From Folioceros fuciformis (Eukaryota > Anthocerotophyta > Anthocerotopsida > Anthocerotales), in contig JBNGIO010004611.1 in assembly GCA_049999805.1 (NCBI GenBank), positions 1-64,000 of the forward strand: a DNA stretch of 64,000 nt, written 5' to 3'. Under the pieces are notes generated by a model, which had not been told where the DNA came from, did not search any database, and was given only the letters and a program-made list of their open reading frames with translations. Positions 21,610 through 32,703 of this stretch are shown here, piece after piece. Made by a program: the position numbers and the translations under genes. Numbering within the stretch: position 1 is the first letter of the stretch; every line of letters starts with the position of its first letter.

Positions 21610-23057
21610 TTAATACCAATCCACCCATTTGTCGGACGACTTTGGTTGCCGCTTCTTTGGAGGTTGGTATCTGCCATTCTCAAATCTTGCACGGGCGATT
21701 AGTCCTTCCATCAACAAGGCTACTTCGTCTGAGAGAGTGGCGTTCTCTATACATCTGATGGACAGACATCACATACCACATTTCGTTAGTATTAGACCGC
21801 TGACGAGGGATCAGGTGAAGCGTTTCACGCTGATTTACAGGTGGAGGTGCTCACCTTTGCAGAATCTCCTCCAGTCTCTTTCTCTGAAGAGGGGTGACAA
21901 AGTGGATGCAGTTTCTGGGGCACTGCCCTGCTGCTGTGTAAACTGAGTACTCGGAACCTTGACCTAGGAGGAGGGAGGGAGGGAGGGAGGCACATACAGA
22001 AAACACAGATGAGGAGGATGTAACAGGTTGTGGGAGATGGGAGACTGGGACAGCAGCAGGAGTGTGGATCCAAACCTTGAGATACAGCTCGTGCCCGACC
22101 AGTGTCAGTGGCTAAGGTGAACACGCCAGGGGCTCTTTGGACGCACGAGTATGGGCAGCCTGCAGTCATTTGTATGGCCCAACGTGTAAGATCACGCGAG
22201 ACAGAAGGAGGGATAGCAAAAGACTTCTCCCATCACATAGCAGGAAAGAAAACGAAAGTTAGGACATTTTACTTCTTCCGATACACTCTAGCTCGTTCAC
22301 AAACACATCTTCTGCGACACATTCTGGTTCCTCGAAAGGGTCAGCATTTCTCCTGTGCATGGACGACACGCGATTATCCTCCACAGTTAACAAGGTAATC
22401 ACAACATCACACCTTGCCAACTACAATCTCTTCCTACCTTCTGAGGAGCGACAAACGAGATGTGTCGCTGGACAGCAACTACAAGACGTTCGAAACAGGC
22501 ATTTTCACTATTAGCTCCAGCCATCCAATTGCCGATCCGCTTAGCTTCTTCACAGCGATGCTAAACCTTTCCTTCTTTGCTACACCTACCGAATCATGCA
22601 TGCTCCGATTGAATTCACCACTCACTCACTCACTCACTCACTCACTTCATAGGCTCGAAGCAAAAGTTGTGTGATGCCATTTGCGTCATCAGCTCCCTTG
22701 TACACATCCGGGTGATACTCTTTCACCTGAAAGGAAACGACTGACACGTCCTTCACAGGCCCAAACAACCATAAACAACCATAACCCCCGCCGCCCCATC
22801 CCCTCGCACCCCACTCCTCCCCAACCCCGTCAACATTTCCTGAAGAAACTTGGCCATACCCTTGCACGGAAAGCATCTTTTATTTCTTGCTCAGTGCATT
22901 CCTCTGTAACTCCTAGCACTTCATAGGGGTCAGCCTGCGACATCCACTCAGGACTTCCCACACCATTCTTGTCTGCATTGGCTCTCACTCCTCCTGTTCG
23001 AGATTCAACACACCAGCAACTGAGTTGCACAACGCCCACAAAAGGACAGGCCGACAT
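21610..23057 (-). CDS. Chloroplast J-domain protein with ferredoxin-like 4Fe-4S domain, 243 aa, 7 exons
   Basis: Model: complement(join(21610..21754,21855..21957,22076..22159,22273..22352,22438..22478,22646..22726,22860..23057)), 732 bases in one frame. The J domain (about residues 44-105) has DPYEVLGVTEECTEQEIKDA, the HPD motif in KEYHPDVYKG and LLLRAYE. The second domain has FVNELECIG, SCPYSCVQRAPGVF, TGRARAVSQ and CPRNCIHFVTPLQRKRLEEI, matching the ferredoxin part of plant DJC76/77/82-type proteins. J domains stimulate Hsp70 ATPase; the Fe-S part may give redox sensing in the chloroplast. The first 40 residues, up to the J domain, are a plausible transit peptide. ATG 23057 keeps the frame; a further upstream exon cannot be excluded. 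Cysteine spacing is C-x4-C-x3-C instead of the usual C-x2-C-x2-C, with a distal CPRNC. Confidence 0.82.
22619..22645. repeat. (GTGA)n microsatellite at a splice donor
   Basis: About seven CACT units on the plus strand, GTGA on the minus strand. They start exactly at the donor after the TATGAA exon end at 22646, so several identical GTGAGT donors follow each other every four bases. Confidence 0.85.
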
Positions 23058-23530
23058 AAAATGCAAAGTTCCATTCCCTTCTCACCCTGCAGCCTGTCCT
23101 GTGGTCCAAATTGCAAAACCTTGCTGGATCCCAGACCAGCTCCATGACACCAACTGGTGAAGCGTGGCTGCAGGAAATGAGCACAGGGAAAGGCCAAACG
23201 AGCCATCTTAAACCAGAAAGCTCCACATCGGACGCGTTCTGTCCATCAAGCAAAACGATTCCTGGACTTTTTCTTTGTGGGATTCATCGTATCGACCATT
23301 TCAGCGTGGCTTTCGAGATAACACGACGCAGAAAAGCAAAACCAATTATTAAATAATGAATCAAGACTACCTAAACACATCAAATGTCTACCATCAACAC
23401 AGCTATCCAAATCAAATCAAACTCAGCAGCTTCTTCTAGGACATCATACACAGCTATCTATATTCTTGAAGTTCCAACTACATCCTTAGCCTTAGCGAAG
23501 AAGAATCAATATCCACTACTTGCCCTCTAC

Positions 23531-24199
23531 TCAAAAACATTTTACAACAGGCTTCCTCAAAGTAAGATCTGGTTTCTTCCTAAACTTATTGGAAGCTTCT
23601 TGAATACTTTGATCCGCCCAATTCACAACCCATGACTGCTCTCTTTTCTGCAACTCTTTCTTGCTGATCTCAATATTCCTCTTCTTTAAAACCGGTGGTG
23701 GAACATGCCTTATAGGTTTAGAAGGTTTCCTGAAGGAAAACTCCTTCCTCGAATGTGCTTCACCAACAAAACCAGGATCAAGGGTTGCTGAAGAGAGATC
23801 CAATTCATTATCCAAACTTGGGATATCAACCCCCCTCATGTTCAGTAACTCCATAACAACATCATCTAAGACATGATCTGATAATTCAGCACCCCTCACA
23901 TATTGTTGCACAGGTTCATTCTCGTATGTTAAAGCTTGCAGTTGGTGTTTGTAGTTTCCATTGATAGCAACAAAACCCTTCATCTTCTTTGGATTTTCGG
24001 GCGACAATCGACCCACACTAGCTATTTGAGAAGAAATGTAAGGAGTATTTGTTGCATTTGACAACACTGGTGCAGAATGAGCTTTGGCAGATTCCCTTCG
24101 ACCATTCAAGTCCCATTTCATTGATGTAGTATGAGAATTTGAAGATGGCCTTTTGGATTCTATCTTAACTCCTGAAGTTGAAAATACATTCATAAGCAT
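23531..24199 (-). CDS. Unknown basic protein, up to 222 aa
   Basis: Open frame with ATG at 24199. A CAACTTCAG just inside the frame could be a splice acceptor (exon start near 24179), so this may be the last exon of a longer gene with 5' exons in the AT-rich DNA to the right. The protein is hydrophilic and Ser/Asn-rich at first, has an acidic helical part in the middle (ELSDHVLDDVVMELLNMRGV) and a basic end (FSFRKPSKPIRHVPPPVLKK, then KKELQKREQSWVVNWADQSI). No signal peptide or membrane segment. I do not recognise the family. The long frame in otherwise AT-rich DNA and sensible amino-acid use support a real exon. Confidence 0.5.
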   Translation of the reverse strand: MLMNVFSTSGVKIESKRPSSNSHTTSMKWDLNGRRESAKAHSAPVLSNATNTPYISSQIASVGRLSPENPKKMKGFVAINGNYKHQLQALTYENEPVQQYVRGAELSDHVLDDVVMELLNMRGVDIPSLDNELDLSSATLDPGFVGEAHSRKEFSFRKPSKPIRHVPPPVLKKRNIEISKKELQKREQSWVVNWADQSIQEASNKFRKKPDLTLRKPVVKCF

Positions 24200-25667
24200 G
24201 GATTAATGATGATAAGGAACCTCTTACTTCTTAAGTAGTAGCACATCAAAATTCAGCATATACTAATATTGTTCAACCAATTGCTTGAGGTTGAGGTTGA
24301 GGTCAATGTATGTAAATATATCTTCAAAAGTGTAGCTAAGAATATTAAATGAAGTACCATATTCTTTATTGATGGTAGCTTTTGCACCTTTCACTTTTCT
24401 TTCCATCACTCTCAAAAGCAAATCGTGTTCCCTATATGTCACACTCTTTCATTATTTTGAGTGACAATAACAATGCAAAACACAAGCAATAAAGTCTTCA
24501 TTCCATCCTCAATGTAATTGTAAACAACAATGGAAGAGGCAAAGTACTTTTAACAAGACTTGTACCATTTATCTATGACTTTATTTTTTATGAGCTTTGA
24601 TCTAATCATTTTATCTGGATGAATGATCCGGCACAAAACATATTTTGTTTTAAGTCGTCATCTTTCATCTTGTTTTGTTTTGTGGAACAAGCTTGCAAGG
24701 AGTAGTTTCCAATGCTCTAATGTGTGCCAATGTTTCTTGGGCGATGCCATTGTGCAAGATGTCTTCTTCTTTTAGCTTTCAGTGTGTGGTTTTTGTGAAA
24801 AATAAAAATAAAAATTAATTCTGGTCTTAAATTTTAATTTGTTCTTTCTTGCAAGAAGAAAAGCCATGTGCCATACTTCAGTGTCAGAAGTATGAGCTCA
24901 GTATCAACATTGATCCTCCTTTATATTGCAAGACTTAGTGAGCCTCCATGACAATATCTTCTCATGACTTATGACTTGTTTAGTTTGAGCTCTTATTATA
25001 GATCATAATCCATTCCCCAAATCTTTCCAGGCCACAAAACAAATTTGTTTTATGTGTGCTCCTTCCATTGAATGTTGCTCAAAACAATGATATGTAGCTC
25101 ATCATGATATAAAAAATATGAAAATATTTTAAGAGTGTAAAGATTGTTTGCTCATACTTAAGAATTTAAGGACAACAAGACCCATAAAAGGAGGAGAAAA
25201 TAGGTAGGTGTATTAATTTAAAAACGTAGAAAATCGTTATAACTACCATATATTATACAATCATATCATTTGTTTCACCATTTATAGTTCTTGATCAAAT
25301 TAATAATAAAGACGATTATAAACCAATGTTCGTATAAGTTTGCTTTAGCTTTTCTAGTTTATGCTTTAGTTTCTTGCAGCTTATACTGAAGTGATGTGAC
25401 TGGAGGTAGAGGACTATACCCAGTCAACCTCCTTGAATGTGGCATCAAAGGGTTGCTGTTGCCTCCAAAAATAGGGGTGTTTCAACCCCTGATGCGAATA
25501 TCGTCGTGAAAGTAGAGCAGATAGCAGATACACACCTTCCCCAGATGCTCAAGGAGCAGCCAGTTGTGCGTGTTCCACGATTCAAGCTTCTGTGACAACA
25601 TGGCATCATAAGGTTATTTGGTGTAAATCTGCACCAGCAGTCATGTATCCTTCATTGGCTCTATCCT
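24200..25667. other. AT-rich intergenic, no gene recognised
   Basis: About 1.4 kb of AT-rich sequence without an open frame over 60 codons on either strand. It may hold 5' exons of the unknown gene to its left and the 3' flank of the PPR gene to its right. Confidence 0.5.
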
Positions 25668-27899
25668 TCACGCCTGGGAAAGAGCTGTTTCAGGTGTGCT
25701 TCGCTTCCTCTCCCCAACTGAAAAGCTATGCACCAGTCCGTTCAAGTCTGTCCACCAGCTCTGGCCCGGTTGCTTCCAGGCCCCAAGTACTTTCCTCCTC
25801 ACCTGCAACTCTGCTGCCTCCTCCCACATCTGGGCTGCGGTATATATGTTTGACATCGATACGTATGCTGCGGCATCTTTGTCATCTAGCTTAACTGCTT
25901 CATCAAAAGCACAGCGTCCTACCTCCACGTTGCCCCACTTCTGACAAGCACCCAATAGAGTATGCCAAACTGCATCAGGGGCCTGCACAGGCATTGTCCT
26001 CACGATCAATAGTGCTTCATCGAGGTGACCTGCACGACTTAAGAGATCGACCATGCATGAGTAGTGCTCTGTAGAGGGAGTGATGCCGTAGTCTCTGCTC
26101 ATAGTGTCAAACAACTCTCGCCCCTGGTTTACGAGACCTGCATGACTGCAAACTGTTAGTACACTGAGCAATGTGACGCCATTTGGCTGTGTGCCACCCG
26201 TTTTCATTCTGTGAAGCAAGTCCAACACCACATCGGTGTCTCCCTGGCGCGTGTATCCTGCTATCAGAGCATTCCAAGCGATGACCTCTCTTTCTGGCAA
26301 TGCATCAAACACCTGCTGTGCATTCACCATGCTCCCCGACTTTGCATACATGTTGATCAAACTGATGGATACCACTTCATCAGCTAGAAGCCCTGCTTCT
26401 TCAATCTGAGCATGAAGCTGCCTTCCCACGTTTAAAGCTGCCACACTTGCACATGCTTGCAGCAAGCTCACAAAGGTCACGGAATCAGGTTGAGCGATTC
26501 CTTCCTCTTGCATAACGCTGTAGAGGCCAAGGGCTTCCTGGCCCATGCCTTGTTGGGAATATCCAGCTATCATGGCATTCCATGTCACGACGTCTTTCTG
26601 ACCAAGTTTGTCGAACACGAGTTGGGCGTTCTCTATGCTCCCGCATTTTGCATACATGTTTATCAGACTATTGGCTACAAATACATCACCATGTAGCCCG
26701 TGACCTTTAATCTGTTTATGAAAATGCTTCCCCTTCTCTAAAGCTGGGCTACCAATGCTTGCGCATGCCTGGAGGAGGGTTGAAAATGTGACGGTATTCG
26801 GTACAGCTAAGCCTTCCTCTTGCATAGCACTGTAAACATCAAAAGCTTGTTTGGCCATGCCCTGCTGGGAATATCCTGCTATCATTGCATTCCAGGTAAC
26901 TACATTTTTCTGCGGGAGTTTATCAAACACCCTCTGAGCAACCTCTATCGTGCCACACCTCGCATACATGTTTACCAGGCTGCAGCCCACAACCACATCA
27001 CCGTCAAGACCTCGTCTTACAATCTGCCTGTGAAGCTCCTTACCCTGTTCCATGGCCGGAATACCAAGAGTTGCACATGCCTGCAGAAGGCCCACAAAAG
27101 TAACTCTATCAGGCGCAGCGATGCCTTCTTGTTGCATAGCTCTGTACAGACGAAGGGCTTCCTCACCTATGCCCTTCTGCGAATATCCTGAGATCATGGC
27201 ATTCCAGGTCACTACGTTCTTTTGAGGCAGTCCGTCAAACACTCTTTGAGCATCTTCCAAGCTGCCACACTTGGCATACATGTCCACCAAGGAACTACAA
27301 ACAAAATGATCACACTCAACCCCACTGATCAAGACATCAGCATGCACCTGCTGCCCAGTTTCCAGGTCTGCTGCCCGTGCAGAAGCCTGTAGGGCCGCCA
27401 CAAACACATGGCCATCCGGCTTCACACTTGAGCTGCGCATCTGATGATACAATTGTATGGCCTGCTTAGCTTGGCCATGCTGAACATGTGCAGAGATTAT
27501 GGAAGACCACATGTAAGCATCTGCCTTTTCAACGGTGAACACATCCATCGCTTCTTGCAATCTGGCCTGAGAGGCGTACATTCGCAGGATGTGGTTGCAC
27601 AGGAACGTGTCCGACTCAGACCCCTTTGTCACGGTGAGAGCATGGACACGACGACCCAGAATCAGATCCTTCGTCATCATACAGCGTTTCAGAACTCTTC
27701 GAAAGAGATCTTTCGGAATAAGACTTTCCGTCTGCGCCAGAACTCCCAGAGCCTCGACAGCTTGACTGAGCTGCCCCTGCTCACATAGCTTGCTTACGGT
27801 CTCCACCGTTACATCCCTTTCGTACCCTGCAGGCCTGAGAGGCTCAGGATCAGCCCGCCAACCCCAGTTCGAAGGAGGGGCAGGGCAACCCATCTGCAT
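25668..27899 (-). CDS. PLS-class PPR protein, E type, no DYW (PPR-A), 743 aa
   Basis: PLS PPR proteins bind organelle transcripts base by base and usually mark C-to-U editing sites. The body is an array of P, L and S motifs with a period near 104 residues: WNAMIAGYSQQGM (P), VTFSTLLQACASIG (L) and LINMYAKCGSIENAQ (S). Five P motifs have residue 5/last residue pairs S/D, N/D, N/N, N/D, N/N. The E/E+ region follows (ACQKWGNVEVGR, NIYTAAQMWEEA, PGQSWWTDLNGLVHSFSVGE) and the protein stops at about 20 residues after GE. No HxE zinc site or DYW end. Single exon. The open frame runs upstream to a GTG at 27926 and then TGA; the first ATG in frame is 27899. The stretch VDAQLAAPDM around the start is shared by the paralogues. 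Probably mitochondrial or plastid. Confidence 0.9.
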   Translation of the reverse strand: MQMGCPAPPSNWGWRADPEPLRPAGYERDVTVETVSKLCEQGQLSQAVEALGVLAQTESLIPKDLFRRVLKRCMMTKDLILGRRVHALTVTKGSESDTFLCNHILRMYASQARLQEAMDVFTVEKADAYMWSSIISAHVQHGQAKQAIQLYHQMRSSSVKPDGHVFVAALQASARAADLETGQQVHADVLISGVECDHFVCSSLVDMYAKCGSLEDAQRVFDGLPQKNVVTWNAMISGYSQKGIGEEALRLYRAMQQEGIAAPDRVTFVGLLQACATLGIPAMEQGKELHRQIVRRGLDGDVVVGCSLVNMYARCGTIEVAQRVFDKLPQKNVVTWNAMIAGYSQQGMAKQAFDVYSAMQEEGLAVPNTVTFSTLLQACASIGSPALEKGKHFHKQIKGHGLHGDVFVANSLINMYAKCGSIENAQLVFDKLGQKDVVTWNAMIAGYSQQGMGQEALGLYSVMQEEGIAQPDSVTFVSLLQACASVAALNVGRQLHAQIEEAGLLADEVVSISLINMYAKSGSMVNAQQVFDALPEREVIAWNALIAGYTRQGDTDVVLDLLHRMKTGGTQPNGVTLLSVLTVCSHAGLVNQGRELFDTMSRDYGITPSTEHYSCMVDLLSRAGHLDEALLIVRTMPVQAPDAVWHTLLGACQKWGNVEVGRCAFDEAVKLDDKDAAAYVSMSNIYTAAQMWEEAAELQVRRKVLGAWKQPGQSWWTDLNGLVHSFSVGERKRSTPETALSQA

Positions 27900-29433
27900 G
27901 TCCGGAGCAGCCAACTGGGCATCCACCCAATCTGGCTTGCTGAATTGTTTAGTGAGGAGACCTCTTCAGATTCCGAGCGCCGTAAATCAGGAGAATGGGA
28001 ATTGTTCTCGCCTTCCCTGTTATTCCATCCGAGTCTAAGGTCCAGAAATAATCGTCAGCACAAGAGATCGTCGGTGGAGGACTTTTCTCCAGCCAGACAG
28101 TCTGGTGGACGAGCTGCGAGCCTGCTTTTCGCGGGTTCGTTGTGTGCCAAGGCTTGACCTCTTCAAGACAGGTAAGTCGGAGCTCTTCCCAGGACAGGAA
28201 AACTGTCCCACCAACAGATCCTGTGACCCTGCGCCAGAATCAAGAGTAATGCTACAGGTAGCTATGGCTAGCAGAAGCGCTGTAGATTGTAGCCTGAACG
28301 TACAATCTGCGGGCTAGCCAAGAAATTCCCTTGCATTGCTGATACGCAAACGATTCAGGCAATTGACTTCACCGGCATTCACCAAACAAACTGCTTTGCG
28401 AGGTCCGTTGCCACAGTTATCCAGTCTCTGCACGACAGATCTCCAAAATGTACTGCCAGCCGCAGTCTAAACCACCTCCACGGTTCCTCACTCCCTCAGG
28501 CCAATAGTTCTCCATCTGGTTTGCAAAGCAAGTGACTCAGGAAATCTGGCCTTTCTCCTGCTTTGCAAACTGGCTCTTGTCAAAACGAAATGCACACAGC
28601 TCACAAGCCCATCCAGAATCTTGTGTCTGATTTGCCAGCAATCTAGATACAAGTGTGATCTCCCCAATTCTCCCTGCTTGCCATGTCTCTCGAATTTTAT
28701 CCAGCAGTTTTGAAGCTGGCCTTCGTTTGCGAACAGACTGTTGCTGTTCAAGAGACTTGGTTTCCAGAAAACTGAAATACCAAGTACGACAGACTGGATT
28801 TGGACGTGATTCAAAACTTGCGATTGTGCCATCGCGCGAGCTCAGGTCGGCCAGTGATTTTTTTCTTAGATTCGCGCAATATTCACAGGGTTTAAGACGT
28901 GGTCTAACCATCAGCCTTCTTGGGAGCGCAGGAGGCTCAGCATATTTCGTGGACTACACCACGGCGTTTTGTCATGGAAGACATGGTCTCCATCCTTGTC
29001 ATCTAGGACACATAAGCCTGGTATTTGATGGATACGAGGAACCCGGTTTTGCCATCCGGGACATCTGCAGCACGCAGACGCATTCTGAATTTGCACTCAG
29101 GTACCTCTTGGTGGTAAGAGGGCGGTGTATCTCGTGGTAGGTTTACGATCACCTGTTTGTCGGTGGGGAGAGGAGAAGCTGGTTCACTGACGTTGGTTGG
29201 GGTTGGTCACTAGCACAAACGTGAGAAGAGGAAGCCAGTCCTGCAAATGAGGAAGCGCACCACTGTGATCTGAAAGGAGTCCTCTTACACCAAACCATCA
29301 TTGCATTGGTGTTGACTGAGAGGAAAGAAAACCTCCAATTCTGACGTGGGGAAGAGGAAACGGGGAGCTTTGACTGTCATGTTGGGAGCAGTATATGAAC
29401 TTATACATGCGTCCAATGTCTACTCGGTGAGTC
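27900..29433. other. Divergent spacer between PPR-A and PPR-B
   Basis: 1.5 kb between two head-to-head PPR genes, holding both promoters and leaders. Open frames such as 28488-28911 (-) and 28655-29140 (+) overlap antisense and resemble no family I know. Confidence 0.5.
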
Positions 29434-32400
29434 ATGACTGCCGGCAGCATTGCACCTGACGTACGCGCAGGGGGCCGACAAGATCTGCTGCGGGCAGAAT
29501 TTCTCTGGACACGACAGATTGGTGGATTAACATGTCATCTTGGAGGAGCTCCGGTCTACCTGGCTGCAAGGAGTCAACTAATGGTAGAAAGTAAGGCCGC
29601 CAGGTGCAGCAGCCTTGCGAGCCACCCAGTCTGTGTGACCCGAGAATGGTCTACTGGCGAGGCTCGTTACCAGGGGGCCTTGTGGCGACAATTTTTCCTG
29701 GTCCTTGCATTTCGCCCTTGTTGCCGCCAGGAGTCTCACGATGTTACCTGGCTGAACAGCTTGAGGAAGCCAACTTGGATGGGTGCGCAGGTGGCTGCTT
29801 TGGACATTCACATGACTTCTTCTGCCTCTACATTCCAGTGGAGCTTGCCGAATGAACCTGACCGTCGCAGGCATATGAATGTGAGCAATCTATGTCAGCA
29901 GGGGCAGCTCCATAAGGCCGTTGAGGCTTTGGGCATTCTGGTGCAGACAGACTTTCGTGTTTCCAGGTCTCTCTTCTATACTGTTCTGAAAACTTGTTTT
30001 GATAAGAAGGATCTGGTTCTGGGTCGCCGCGTCCATGCTCTCTCCATTGAAGAGGGGTTTGAGTCGGACACCTTCTTGTGCAATCACATCGTGCGAATGT
30101 ATGCCTCTCATTCGAGGTTGCAAGAAGCGATGGACGCTTTCACATTCGTTGCAAAACCTGATGCCTTCATGTGGTCATCCATATTATCTGCGCATGTTCA
30201 GCTTGGACAAGCTAAGCAGGCCATACTACTGTATCATGAAATGCGCAGGTCAAGTGTAAAACCAGATGGCCATGTGTTTGTAGCTGCTCTGCGGGCCTGT
30301 GCCAAGGGATTAGATCTGAAAAGTGGGCAGCAGGTCCATGCTGATTTGGTGGCCAGTGGTGTCGAGCCTGATATGTTTGTTTGTAGTTGCTTGGTTGACA
30401 TGTATGCAAAATGTGGCAGCTTACAAGATGCTCAAAGAGTGTTCGATGGCCTTAGCAAGAAAGATGTGGTAACGTGGAATGCCATGATAGCAGCTTATTC
30501 GCAACAGGGCATGGGTCAAGAATCCCTTCGTCTACACAGGGTTATGCAACAGGAAGGCATAGCTGCACCTGATTCTGTGACATTTGTGTGCCTCTTACAG
30601 GCATGTGCGGGTGTGGGGATTCCAGCTCTGGAGACGGGAAAACAGCTTCACAGACAGATTGAAGAACAAGGACTTCAGGCTGATGTAGTAGTCGGCTGTA
30701 GCTTGGTAAACATGTATGCCAAGTGTGGCAGCCTGCAGGAGGCTCACAGTGTTTTTAATACACTTCCTCAAAAGAATGTAGTGACGTGGACTGCTCTGAT
30801 AGTAGGATATTCTCAGCAGGGCATGGGCCAAGACGCCCTCGATCTTTACAGTGCCATGCAAGAGGAAGGAATTGATGCACCAGATTCGGTGTCATTTGCG
30901 TGCCTCCTCCAGGCATGCTCAAATGTGGGTCCCCTGGCTTTGGAGAATGGGAAGCAGTTACATGCACAGATACGAGAACGACAGCTCCAGGATGACGCCA
31001 TTATAGGTTGTGGCCTGGTACACATGTATTCAAAGTGTGGCAGCGTGGAGGATGCTCAGAGTGTGTTTGACGGCCTTGGTCAGAAAGACGTGGTTACGTG
31101 GACCGCCCTTATATCCGGATATGTCCAGCAGGGCAGGGGTCATGAAGCCCTAAGTCTCTACAGTACAATGCAAGAAGAGGGAAACGTTGCACCCGATACT
31201 GTGACATTTATGTGCCTCCTGCAAGCATGTGCGGATGTGGCAGCTTTGCATCTAGGTAGGCAACTTCATGCACAGATAAGAGAACGAGGAGTTGAATCTG
31301 ATCTGTCTGTAGCCAACAAGTTGATCGACATGTATGCGCGATGTAACAGCCTAGACGATGCTCAGAGTGTTTTTGATGGACTTCGTCAGAAGGATGCAGT
31401 AACATGGACCACGCTGATAACAGGATATTCCCGGCAGGGAATGGGTGAGAAAGCCCTTAATCTTTACAGCTCAATGCAAAATGAAGGCATTGCTGCACCC
31501 GATTCTGTGACATTTGTGTCTCTCCTTCAGGCATGTGCAAGTGTCGGTCTCCAAGCTTTGGAGAAAGGGAAGCAGCTTCATGCACAGATAGGAGAACGAG
31601 GACTTCAGGTTGACGTAGTTTTGGGCTCCAGCCTGGTAACAATGTATGCTAAATGTGGCAGCTTACATGACGCGCAGTTTGTGTTTGACAGTCTCCCTCA
31701 AAAAAATGTGGTAACGTGGACGGCTCTGATATCAGGATATTCCCAGCAAGGTATGGGTGAGGAAGCCCTTCGTCTTTACAGCTCGATGCAACAGGAGGGC
31801 CTTGCTCCACCTGATTCCGTCACATTTGTGTCTCTGTTGCAAGCTTGCGCAAGTGTGGCAGCTTTGCATGCGGGAAGGCAACTTCATATGCAGATCGAAG
31901 AACAAGGGCTTCAAGCTGACGTTCTTGTCGCCATGAGTCTAGTGAATATGTATGCAAGGTCTGCGAGCATGACTGATGCACAACAAGTGTTCGATACATT
32001 GCCCGGAAGAGATGTCATTTCCTGGAATGCGCTGATTGCAGGATACGCTCGTCATGGACAGAGTGAGATAGTTTTCGACTTGGTTCACAGGATGAGAGAG
32101 GCTGGCACACGGCCAAATGGGGTTACATTCTTGAGTCTGTTAGCAGTATGCAGTCACGCCGGTCTAGTGACCCGAGGGCGAGAGTACTTCGAGGCGATGA
32201 GCGGACACTACGGAATCTCTCCTTCCACGGAGCACTACTCATGCATGGTGGACCTGCTGGGCCGTGCAGGCCACCTTGACGAGGCACTATCGGTGGTGAA
32301 GACAATGCCTCTACAGCCTGATGCTGCAGTTTGGTACAGTCTATTGGGTGCTTGCCAGAAATGGAGCAACGTAGAAATTGGACGCCTTGCTTTTAATGAG

Positions 32401-32703
32401 GCACTGAAGCTAAACAAGACAGATTCTGCACCATATGTTCTCATGTCAAACATATATAAAGCTTCTCAGATGTGGGAGGAGGCTGAGGAGATGCAGGAGA
32501 GGAGAGTAGGAATCGGTGCGTGGAAGGAGCCTGGCCAGAGCTGGTGGACAGACACCGGTGGGCTGGTGCATAAGTTTGTGGTTGGGGATGACAGGCATCC
32601 AGAGAGTGAAGCCATATATTCTCGGCTTAAAGAGCTTGTGCCTAGCATGAAAGAAAAAGGGTACGTGCCGCTTCCTGATTCGTCTTACCGGGTCACATCG
32701 TGA
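29434..32703 (+). CDS. PLS-class PPR protein, E type, no DYW (PPR-B), 1089 aa
   Basis: Long PLS array with seven P motifs. Residue 5/last pairs: S/D, N/D, T/D, T/D, T/D, T/D, N/N. By the published PPR code T/D favours G, N/D favours U and N/N favours C, so the run of T/D predicts a G-rich contact pattern at P positions. The E/E+ region (ACQKWSNVEIGR, NIYKASQMWEEAEEMQ, PGQSWWTDTGGLVHKFVVGD, HPESEAIYSRLKEL, KGYVP) is the most complete of the cluster and ends 13 residues after GYVP, where a DYW domain would start. ATG 29434 is a true ATG. The first 130 residues before the PPR array share scattered positions with the leader of PPR-F, which suggests that they are translated; the targeting peptide may lie there, or translation may begin later. 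Confidence 0.9.
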   Translation: MTAGSIAPDVRAGGRQDLLRAEFLWTRQIGGLTCHLGGAPVYLAARSQLMVESKAARCSSLASHPVCVTREWSTGEARYQGALWRQFFLVLAFRPCCRQESHDVTWLNSLRKPTWMGAQVAALDIHMTSSASTFQWSLPNEPDRRRHMNVSNLCQQGQLHKAVEALGILVQTDFRVSRSLFYTVLKTCFDKKDLVLGRRVHALSIEEGFESDTFLCNHIVRMYASHSRLQEAMDAFTFVAKPDAFMWSSILSAHVQLGQAKQAILLYHEMRRSSVKPDGHVFVAALRACAKGLDLKSGQQVHADLVASGVEPDMFVCSCLVDMYAKCGSLQDAQRVFDGLSKKDVVTWNAMIAAYSQQGMGQESLRLHRVMQQEGIAAPDSVTFVCLLQACAGVGIPALETGKQLHRQIEEQGLQADVVVGCSLVNMYAKCGSLQEAHSVFNTLPQKNVVTWTALIVGYSQQGMGQDALDLYSAMQEEGIDAPDSVSFACLLQACSNVGPLALENGKQLHAQIRERQLQDDAIIGCGLVHMYSKCGSVEDAQSVFDGLGQKDVVTWTALISGYVQQGRGHEALSLYSTMQEEGNVAPDTVTFMCLLQACADVAALHLGRQLHAQIRERGVESDLSVANKLIDMYARCNSLDDAQSVFDGLRQKDAVTWTTLITGYSRQGMGEKALNLYSSMQNEGIAAPDSVTFVSLLQACASVGLQALEKGKQLHAQIGERGLQVDVVLGSSLVTMYAKCGSLHDAQFVFDSLPQKNVVTWTALISGYSQQGMGEEALRLYSSMQQEGLAPPDSVTFVSLLQACASVAALHAGRQLHMQIEEQGLQADVLVAMSLVNMYARSASMTDAQQVFDTLPGRDVISWNALIAGYARHGQSEIVFDLVHRMREAGTRPNGVTFLSLLAVCSHAGLVTRGREYFEAMSGHYGISPSTEHYSCMVDLLGRAGHLDEALSVVKTMPLQPDAAVWYSLLGACQKWSNVEIGRLAFNEALKLNKTDSAPYVLMSNIYKASQMWEEAEEMQERRVGIGAWKEPGQSWWTDTGGLVHKFVVGDDRHPESEAIYSRLKELVPSMKEKGYVPLPDSSYRVTS

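Noticed and set aside
28488-28911. Possible small gene between PPR-A and PPR-B
   Set aside because: Antisense frames overlap, with no homology and no splice structure; better seen as leader or promoter DNA.
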